A stretch of 64,000 nt of DNA from Albugo candida (taxonomy: Eukaryota > Oomycota > Peronosporomycetes > Albuginales > Albuginaceae), in contig CAJNAR010000179.1 of the NCBI GenBank assembly GCA_905220665.1, positions 1-64,000 on the forward strand, read 5' to 3'. Positions 57,483 to 64,000 of this stretch are shown here, in pieces. The notes beneath the pieces are model-generated. The model did not search any database and had not been told where the DNA came from. It saw only the letters and a list, made by a program, of their open reading frames with translations. Within the stretch, counting starts at the first letter, position 1. Each line of letters opens with the position of its first letter. Both the position numbers and the translations under genes were made by a program.

Positions 57483-58388
57483 ATGCGCTGCATCCGTCCG
57501 AATTTGCTACTTTCCAGAAGAGGAGCCATTGCGCCACGACCTGTGGTATCACAAAGCTATGTCAGTGTTCAAAAGTCATTTTCCGCTATGCATCTGATGC
57601 CTTCCTTGGGCTCAATACGCTGTGTACTCAGCAAAACATACGCAACACACTCCAGGAAACCTCTTGATTTCGGCACGAGTATGGATGATGGTGAGGACAG
57701 AAGTGGAAAGAAAACAAAGCGAAACCGTGCCTCTCGAAAAAATCGCGTCAATGATTCGGACTCCTCAGACTCAGATTCAGACTCAAATGATGATATATCT
57801 GATTCGAAAGATTGGTTTGGTTTTGACGGCGACTTTGATGCGATAACAAAAGACGGGACGCCGACGTGGCTTGCATCCTATCGTCATATGCTTGATGATC
57901 ATCTGAACGAAGAAGAAGAAGGGAAAGTAGACTGCGAAAAGAGCACAACTGTGGAGCCCAAAATCATTCGAACGCGCCAAGTGGACGATTTGGGTCGAGC
58001 ATACGGTACTGGTCGACGTAAGACAAGCACGGCACGTGTGTGGATCAAGAAATCAAGCACTCCTTTTCGAGGCATCGTTCGAGTCAATAAGAAGGACGTT
58101 GTTGATTACTTTGTTCGCGACTCTAACCGTGAGCACGTTCTGAGCCCTTTTGTTGCAGTCGAACAAGTAGGGCATTTTGATGTCATGTGTAATGTTCGTG
58201 GCGGAGGATTGTCAGGTCAGGCTGGAGCGATACGTCATGGAATTAGTCGAGCATTGCAGAATTTTGATCCGAGCTATCGCCCGTTACTGAAAGAGGAAGG
58301 CTACCTGACTCGTGATCCAAGAATGGTCGAAAGAAAAAAGCCAGGACAGCCTAAAGCCAGAAAGAAATATCAATGGGTCAAAAGATAG
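57483..58388 (+). CDS. Ribosomal protein uS9, mitochondrial
   Basis: 301 residues from the first ATG. The C-terminal 130 residues are a bacterial-type uS9: GRAYGTGRRKTSTARVWIKK, then FVAVEQVGHFDVMCNVRGGG, LSGQAGAIRHGISRAL and the closing KKPGQPKARKKYQWVKR with its basic tail that reaches the P site. The first 60 residues are basic and hydroxylated (MRCIRPNLLLSRRGAIAPRP), fitting a mitochondrial presequence. An extra region of about 100 residues, acidic and Ser/Asp-rich (NDSDSSDSDSDSNDD), precedes the conserved core. Such N-terminal extensions are common in mitochondrial uS9. It converges with SEC13, 166 bp away. Confidence 0.93.
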   Translation: MRCIRPNLLLSRRGAIAPRPVVSQSYVSVQKSFSAMHLMPSLGSIRCVLSKTYATHSRKPLDFGTSMDDGEDRSGKKTKRNRASRKNRVNDSDSSDSDSDSNDDISDSKDWFGFDGDFDAITKDGTPTWLASYRHMLDDHLNEEEEGKVDCEKSTTVEPKIIRTRQVDDLGRAYGTGRRKTSTARVWIKKSSTPFRGIVRVNKKDVVDYFVRDSNREHVLSPFVAVEQVGHFDVMCNVRGGGLSGQAGAIRHGISRALQNFDPSYRPLLKEEGYLTRDPRMVERKKPGQPKARKKYQWVKR

Positions 58389-58554
58389 AGATACAGGTAC
58401 AGATGATGGACAACGGCATCAGGATTTGCAACTTGTTGGATTGATAAGACAGTTATCTTCTTATTCGACTGCGGTTTGCATTGTGCCAGCTTCATCTACG
58501 GCCGAAATTTGACTAGGACGAATAAGAAGAAAAATACAATTAGATGGCACGGTG

Positions 58555-59619
58555 TCAAGCAGTGTGGACCACGTACATCCACTTTTTATCGAGTGTTTCT
58601 TTCCATAAAGTGACTTTGTGATCACCTGACGATACTGCCAACACATTTCCTGTGACCGACCAGCTGACCCGCCAGACGGCCGCGTCGAACGAATGCAGCA
58701 ATTCTCTTTTCCAGCTTGCATTAGCGTCTGTCTGTGTCCAAATATACACGGTCTTGTCTTCCGAGCAGCTAGCGATCAGATTGACCGGAGCACCTGTGCT
58801 CGGTGCCCACGCCACATCTCGAACCCAATCTGAATGAACCGCTGCTAGATCCTCCTTTTTCCACTCCGTCTCTCCGTCAATAAGACTCCATATCTTGACG
58901 GTTTTATCGCAAGACCCTGTCACCAATCTACGAACACTTCTTCCAGTCTCTTGGTGAGTACTTCCCACCGAGTGAAAGGGAGCCCAACTCAGCGCATTGC
59001 AGCCCAAAGATCCGTCTTTAAATGAGCTCACTGCCCATACTTCAGCTAAATTGATCACGTTCAGCATGCATCCGGGTAAGTCAACAGTACCGTACCCGTG
59101 TACGAGAGGATGGAGATGGTACCATCGGCCGAGGCACAAGCCAGTACCAGCCCATACTCGTGCGGTGCCCATGCGATTGCATTGACGGAAGAGTGATGGA
59201 AGGAAGACACGTAAATTTGCACCCATTGATTCAAGCTTTGCTCACGGAACAAAATAACTTTCCCATCGTACGCGCATGACGCCAAAAGCGCACCAAATTT
59301 CGGATGCGCCCAAGCAACTTGCCACACGGGACTCTGGTGCCTGGACGGATGGTAGTCAGTGGGAAGAACTAGTAATACGCAGAGTACTGTACCCTGCGAG
59401 AATTTGTTCATTGTGTTGGACCTGGCCCGTGACGTCATAAATTTTGATGGTACGATCCGAAGAGCAGGTCGCAAGACGCTTGCCGTAGTAGTCAAGTTGT
59501 GCGTCATGCTAGGTAATTGATGTGAGATGACTTTAAACAGAGAAAAATAAAAGTATTTTGATGAGTACAATCATATCTTCATGTTGGGTGTCAATCGAGA
59601 GCACCGGTGGGGCGGTCAT
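58555..59619 (-). CDS. SEC13: SEC13, COPII coat and nuclear pore WD40 protein
   Basis: Four exons on the minus strand: 59619-59569, 59508-59393, 59340-59096 and 59045-58555, with GT-AG introns of 60, 52 and 50 bp. The joined product is 300 residues, the normal SEC13 length. SEC13 forms the outer COPII cage with SEC31 and also belongs to the Nup84 pore complex. The reading restores [20 protein letters not shown], then [69 protein letters not shown] and [12 protein letters not shown]. These are the six open WD40 blades of the family. Each junction keeps frame and repairs the conserved sequence, so this model is well supported. Confidence 0.95.
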
Positions 59620-60383
59620 GCTTTGGTACGATAGAGTGTGATCAGATTGGACATAATTCTTTGAAAGCGTTGATAAAAGTGATTGGGTATTAAAAGACTT
59701 AAATGGACATCTATTGGTTGATTTCCGGTGTGAATGGCTACTTAGGCCACTGTACGTCTCTAGTGGGATTAGATATAAGACTATGCTCGTAGCTTGTGCC
59801 CATGAGGCTCTACAGTCATTGAAGTTCTCTATCAATCGCACAAGCTCACTCCCGCTATGACCAAGTAGAGTAACAAAAAATAATAGTGCCTGGAGATCGA
59901 TTAGGACTCTTATTTTGGGGCTACTAAAGCAAGTGAAAGTGATCGGGACCGACTTTATGTAAAGAGAAATTTTTAAAGCGCATAATAACCCGCGATAAGA
60001 CGTCAGACATCCTCACGCCGGGAATGGACCATGTTGAGCAGCTGCAAGGATGGAAGCGTATCAGAGGCGTTATAGCGAGATTATTCCAAATTATCGCATT
60101 GGGTAGCCCATTATCCTTGGTGTCTCGTGTCATATCGGAGAATGTTATCTGAAATCTATAAAACACATCACAAAAATATGCAACAAAGTAAGCTCTCATT
60201 ATAGGGTCCGATTACGTAATTTATCACAAACGCTTTTCCCGCTACCATTCAACGTCCTGTTCAACTCGTCGTGTCCCAATGCCTTTATAAACGCTTTTCA
60301 ATCAATCACATGATCGAATCCATTGCGGTCGTTATTCTATCGTAACGTGACAATACGCTTCGTATCCGTGTCGAAGATTCACA
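59620..60383 (+). other. Intergenic region with coding-like open stretches
   Basis: 760 bp between the divergent SEC13 and KH genes. Two plus-strand open stretches look protein-like: 59657-59860 (67 codons, with FRCEWLLRPLYVSSGIRY) and 59943-60152 (69 codons, with MDHVEQLQGWKRIRGVIARL). I do not recognise either. They are in compatible order for a small gene with an intron near 59.86-59.94 kb, but no ATG-initiated model of more than about 40 codons is clear. Confidence 0.35.
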
Positions 60384-61712
60384 ATGGAAGGGTACCGCAT
60401 GAAACAATATCGAGAAAGCACGAGAGGAGGCACTCGGAGCCCAGAATTACTGATTCCAATTCCGTGTGGCATCGAAGTCGGTGCTGTCATCGGCAAGAAA
60501 GGAGCCGTACAGCGTAAATTGAAAGACGAATTCTTCGTCCATTCGACTGTAGATTGCCGAAGACGTATTGTTCGCGTCTCTGGTCAACGTGAGAATGTCA
60601 ATCTGGCCGCTAATGAGCTAGAGCAATTGTTCAAGTCGCTGCGTGTGAGCTCAAGGGGACACAATGTGTATTGGACAGCGTTTCAGGATGTGGCTCGATC
60701 GATGTGGTATATGGATCACTGTATACACGACTCCAATGACATTGACATGGATCAGTATCCGTATAGACTGAAAAAAATTCCCATGCGATATCGCTGTACT
60801 ACCAAACTGGCTCCAAATTCCAGTGAGCAAGTTGGAAATCACACGTGGATGCAATTTCACGATTTTGAAAATTTCGTCAAAGATGTCCCAGCGAGAACAT
60901 GCGAAGCGCTAGAAGGTTTTAGAGAACGTGCGATACATAAAGGTTTGGATCCGAACGATATGGAGGTAACGTATCGCATTAATATTGGTGGCGACAAGTA
61001 TGTTGGCTGGAAGGACAAACAGGAGCTAGTTTCAGAGCCAATTTGGTTTAAGGAGCTGAAGGAATTGTGGATAACGCGAAAGATTCGGGTATGTTACTCT
61101 AACGTCAATAAGCCCCCCGGTCTTCCGGTAATAGCATCAATAAAAGAAGATATCAAGAGGACTTCAATAGAGAGCGTGACAGTTTTGAAGGTGCGCATGT
61201 ACGATACAGAGGACAAGAGCGTTGCATGCACGTTGAAGTATCTTTGGGACGAAGAAGACATGTTTTGGCGGTATAGTGGAATCAAATCACCTGTGAGTTG
61301 GAGAACAGTGCATGATGTCTTACTGTCAAAGCCGTGCGATATTTGGCTCCGATTGCGCGTCATTCTTAAGTGCGGAACGAATTCAAAGACAGCTCATTGG
61401 TTAGATTCGGCTGCTAGTTTCGTGGAACTTAAGCCCGATGAAGACGAACCGAATCGCCCGTTTGGATTCACAGCGACGGAGACGGATCTCGCACCCAAGT
61501 CACTGCGAATCCGCAAGATTTCTTTTTACACACAAGAGACTGCTGCGTCTGACGATCTTCCACTGATTTGCAGATTAAGGAGCTTTGATGATGAGCATAT
61601 TGTGATACTTAATCCCCGTGCTGCGAAACAGCAGCCACTAGAAGAGCAGCTACCTTCTGCGATGTTATTAGCGAAAAGATGGATCGATATACACGATCGG
61701 AAAGTAATATAA
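60384..61712 (+). CDS. KH-domain RNA-binding protein
   Basis: 442 residues, one exon. Residues about 22-88 form a type I KH domain: LLIPIPCGIEVGAVIGKKGA with the GxxG loop GKKG at 37-40, then the HSTVDCRRRIVRVSGQ strand and a final helix (VNLAANELEQLFKSL). KH domains bind single-stranded RNA or DNA. The remaining 350 residues are a mixed alpha/beta region, with GGDKYVGWKDKQELVSEPIW near 210 and LKYLWDEEDMFWRYSG near 290. I do not recognise this part, and it could be a stramenopile-specific module. No membrane segment or signal peptide. Confidence 0.85.
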   Translation: MEGYRMKQYRESTRGGTRSPELLIPIPCGIEVGAVIGKKGAVQRKLKDEFFVHSTVDCRRRIVRVSGQRENVNLAANELEQLFKSLRVSSRGHNVYWTAFQDVARSMWYMDHCIHDSNDIDMDQYPYRLKKIPMRYRCTTKLAPNSSEQVGNHTWMQFHDFENFVKDVPARTCEALEGFRERAIHKGLDPNDMEVTYRINIGGDKYVGWKDKQELVSEPIWFKELKELWITRKIRVCYSNVNKPPGLPVIASIKEDIKRTSIESVTVLKVRMYDTEDKSVACTLKYLWDEEDMFWRYSGIKSPVSWRTVHDVLLSKPCDIWLRLRVILKCGTNSKTAHWLDSAASFVELKPDEDEPNRPFGFTATETDLAPKSLRIRKISFYTQETAASDDLPLICRLRSFDDEHIVILNPRAAKQQPLEEQLPSAMLLAKRWIDIHDRKVI

Positions 61713-61995
61713 AAAGCCAAATGCTCAAAAGGGTTTTTAACGTAATTGAAGGAAGATAGCAGTTATCAGGTGTTTTCATTTCGTGTTAAGCTTCCATGGG
61801 GATCTGTTATCTCTAGGCACGGTATTCCCTGGATTTCTGCACACACATGGACACAAAAGAGGTTAGAATATTTGTTAACCTCTCGAGGCAGATGCTGGAG
61901 CTGATCGTGGAAGCAATAGAGGATTCAGCGAACTTTGCGGAGAACATGACACTCTGATTGCAACGGGTTCACCGATTTTCGGCTCCAGCATTGAA

Positions 61996-62367
61996 TCATA
62001 AGTGGCTTACCTGCTGTACTACAACAGAAGGAAACTCCAAGTTCAAATGCGTGAGCATTTTTTGGGTCTCAACATCAACTTCAATAGTGTCTGTGTTGAT
62101 GGCGGAGACGTCCGGCACAAAGTCGAGACGTCGCTCACGCTCTTCTTCTTGCAATTTCAATGAGACACCACGCACTTGGCCTTTTTGAATGCGCTTCATC
62201 AAGTGAGTAATGTAACCTGCGATCTTGTTACGCATTCGTTTCGACGGAATGATTGCTACTTCATCACAAATGCGCTTGTTGGTATCAAAATCCAAAGTTA
62301 GACGCGAGTAATACTTCTCGATGATTTGAATTGCGGATCGCTTGACAGTCTTTGTTCTCACACCCAT
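61996..62367 (-). CDS. RPS17: 40S ribosomal protein eS17
   Basis: 123 residues. It starts [20 protein letters not shown], the conserved N-terminus of eS17 (MGRVRTKTVKKASRVIIEKYY). It continues with [40 protein letters not shown] and [20 protein letters not shown], all typical. The tail is shorter than in animals (135) and ends VVQQVSHL. The last codons overlap a GTAAGC sequence that could be a splice donor, so an extra short exon is conceivable but I see no need for it. The protein lies in the small subunit near the beak and mRNA entry side. Confidence 0.96.
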   Translation of the reverse strand: MGVRTKTVKRSAIQIIEKYYSRLTLDFDTNKRICDEVAIIPSKRMRNKIAGYITHLMKRIQKGQVRGVSLKLQEEERERRLDFVPDVSAINTDTIEVDVETQKMLTHLNLEFPSVVVQQVSHL

Positions 62368-62550
62368 GTCTGCTTAAACTTTTTGATAAATGCGTCAAAT
62401 GACAATTCGCTTTGGCCAATGAATATTGCAGTTAAGATATCTGTTATTCAATAAAAGTAAACGGTAGGAGCGCTATACTAGGATCGTTATAATTTGTCCT
62501 TTTGGAAGCGTAAAGTAACCTAACTAGAGACATTGTACTTGATTAGAAGC

Positions 62551-63111
62551 TCAATCCTCTTCTTCCGAGCCTTCCACAGTCACCAGTTCATATTCAATTG
62601 CGGAAAAGTCGTTTTCCATCTTGATCTCTGTCGGCGGCTTTGGAGTTGATGCGACTCCGTCTGGATAAGGAGTGATTTTACCCCATCGGGTTACATTGAG
62701 ACGTAAATAACCATTATACACGTCGGCGTTGCAATTTCGAATGACAATATCACTACCTTCTTTGAGACTGTCGATTTGCTCTATCATTGTACGTGATCAT
62801 AATGTGTCTCGACGAAAGCCAGACTTCGAACGAACGTACCGTTCCGTGCAGTGAGAGTAACGATACCAGTTTCATCGCCTACGACTGCTTCCGCCATTCG
62901 TGGTGCGTTGCCATCTTGCCGCTTTTTTGCCTCTAGTGGTGTAACGGACACTATTCGAAGTACTAAATTATGGCCATGGGTTCCGGGAGTCACATCCTCA
63001 ACCTTGACATCTATTTCGTTGGCGTCAGTTTCCAATTTGTAGTGAAACGCAGAGAACGAGGTACGTACAGCTAGCGGGACGTAGAGATTTCTTTTCACCT
63101 TCGCTTGTCAT
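62551..63111 (-). CDS. OB-fold nucleic-acid-binding protein, SOSS-B-like
   Basis: Three exons on the minus strand: 63111-63069, 63010-62840 and 62780-62551, with GT-AG introns of 58 and 59 bp, giving 147 residues. Splicing restores the continuous family sequence VKVEDVTPGTHGHNLVLRIV, then MAEAVVGDETGIVTLTARNE, IVIRNCNADVYNGYLRLNVT and RWGKI. This pattern (single OB fold, GDETG, final RWGKI) is shared by SOSS complex subunit B and a plant protein family of OB-fold RNA or DNA binders. In animals the SOSS form binds single-stranded DNA at breaks. Which role applies here is not decided by the sequence. The tail is acidic (EGSEEED). Confidence 0.9.
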
Positions 63112-63235
63112 AGTCTTTTCTATAAATCTTTCAAACCGTTTGCAATTTTGCAGGAGAAAAAAACACACAAACGATTACCGTGGACCTAATTAATTTCGAT
63201 CTAACTACCGTACACCACGAAACTGAACACCGATA

Positions 63236-64000
63236 TCAAGCACTCTTGAACTTAATCCTTTGCGTCTGCTTTTTTAGCTTGTACCGCTTCCACTCTCTCA
63301 CGAATCCGAGCAGAAGCGGTAAGATCATAGGTGCTAGAAGAGGCGCAAAAACACCAAGCATATGTTCCTGCGGGAAGTAGAGTTGGCGAATCATGGAGGA
63401 ATCAAAGTACGCTGCATCCGCCAAGGCAGCCGCTTCACGAGCGTGCGCCAAATCCGTTTGCAGATTCTCCTTTAGATGGTGATTTACGATTGGTTCCAAT
63501 AACGAGATCGATTGAAGTAGTCTTGTTTGCACTCGCTGCGGAACACTCATTTGCGGCATATCGGATACCAAAGTCGCGATGGAATGCAATGTTGTGATGG
63601 CGGCATGGACATGTCTACATTATTTAATATCATCACATAAATAATAACCCGTGATAACCTAACTGCGCACCGATGAAAGAGTTGATACATAACGCGATCC
63701 AATTCCCAATCACAAACTCCAGTGCGTGTTGCCGGTAGGAATTGGAGTGTAATCGGATGATTCAACTCACGTTCTTTTAATTGGCGACGCTGAAAGTGCG
63801 GTAAACCCATCAATTGACGCAGAATTGTCACAAATAAACTGAATATCCGCTTGCTTTCAAAAGCCTTCTCGTGCAAAGTTCCATTGAGCAGAGCGTTTCG
63901 ATTCAGTATGAGAACGCCTCCCCATGCAGGAATCTGGAATGAAGTCGCATACGGCTCATTAGTATCTTTGTTTGACTGAATAACCAAAGGCGAGTAAATT
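63236..64000 (-). CDS. PIGS: PIG-S, GPI transamidase subunit (C-terminal part, runs off the right edge)
   Basis: Partial: the open frame continues past position 64000. Exons: 64000-63671 and 63614-63236, with a 56-bp GT-AG intron. PIG-S is an ER membrane subunit of the transamidase that attaches GPI anchors to proteins. The splice restores DWELDRVMYQLFHRHVHAAI, matching the conserved TWELDRLL...NL..A..TL segment. Further marks are WGGVLILN near the front, AAYFDSSMIRQLYFPQEHML, and a final hydrophobic helix (VFAPLLAPMILPLLLGFV) followed by a basic cytosolic tail, the normal C-terminal membrane anchor. No truncation of the C-terminal side. Confidence 0.92.

Overview
This is eukaryotic nuclear DNA, most likely from an oomycete (stramenopile). 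I infer this from the short GT-AG introns (44-60 bp in every gene where I could rebuild a junction), the oomycete-style copia and gypsy elements, a MAP kinase carrying an N-terminal PH domain, and intron-poor genes packed tightly on both strands. An Albugo-like white rust is my best guess for the genus, but the sequence alone does not prove it. I see no rRNA, CRISPR array or bacterial operon, and no tRNA I could support.

The window falls into three parts. From 1 to about 13.8 kb it is almost gene-free. It holds one convincing ORF, a secreted protein whose C-terminus resembles a degenerate pepsin-type aspartic protease (10.1-11.1 kb), and one decayed fragment of a GUF1/LepA-like GTPase. From 13.85 to 30.37 kb there are four adjoining decayed transposons: a minus-strand copia element, a plus-strand gypsy chromovirus, a DDE transposon relative of a fungal family, and a MULE with terminal inverted repeats that ends about 125 bp before the next host gene.

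From 30.5 kb to the right edge lies host gene territory, sparse until 43.5 kb and dense afterwards. In order: KIF-binding protein (five exons), a Ser-rich unknown, poly(ADP-ribose) glycohydrolase (three exons), a PH/NTF2-like/C2-like/MAP kinase fusion (two exons), a purple acid phosphatase of the TRAP type, PAT1, a 1256-residue secreted or membrane-anchored unknown, a SHAQKYF-type Myb protein, an ORC3-like protein, RPB10, cysteine synthase, a small nuclear-looking unknown, mitochondrial uS9, SEC13 (four exons), a KH-domain protein, ribosomal eS17, an OB-fold SOSS-B-like protein (three exons), and the C-terminal part of PIG-S running off the right edge.

The genes do not form a pathway. They are housekeeping functions (transcription, translation, secretion, replication, GPI anchoring, mRNA decay) with a few less ordinary members. 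The best leads are the large secreted unknown (46.8-50.7 kb), the multidomain MAP kinase with SEY instead of TEY in its activation loop, the protease-like secreted protein in the gene-poor part, and a 51-bp near-perfect duplication between the kinase and phosphatase genes. Splice models are my own reading, checked only by frame continuity and family conservation.
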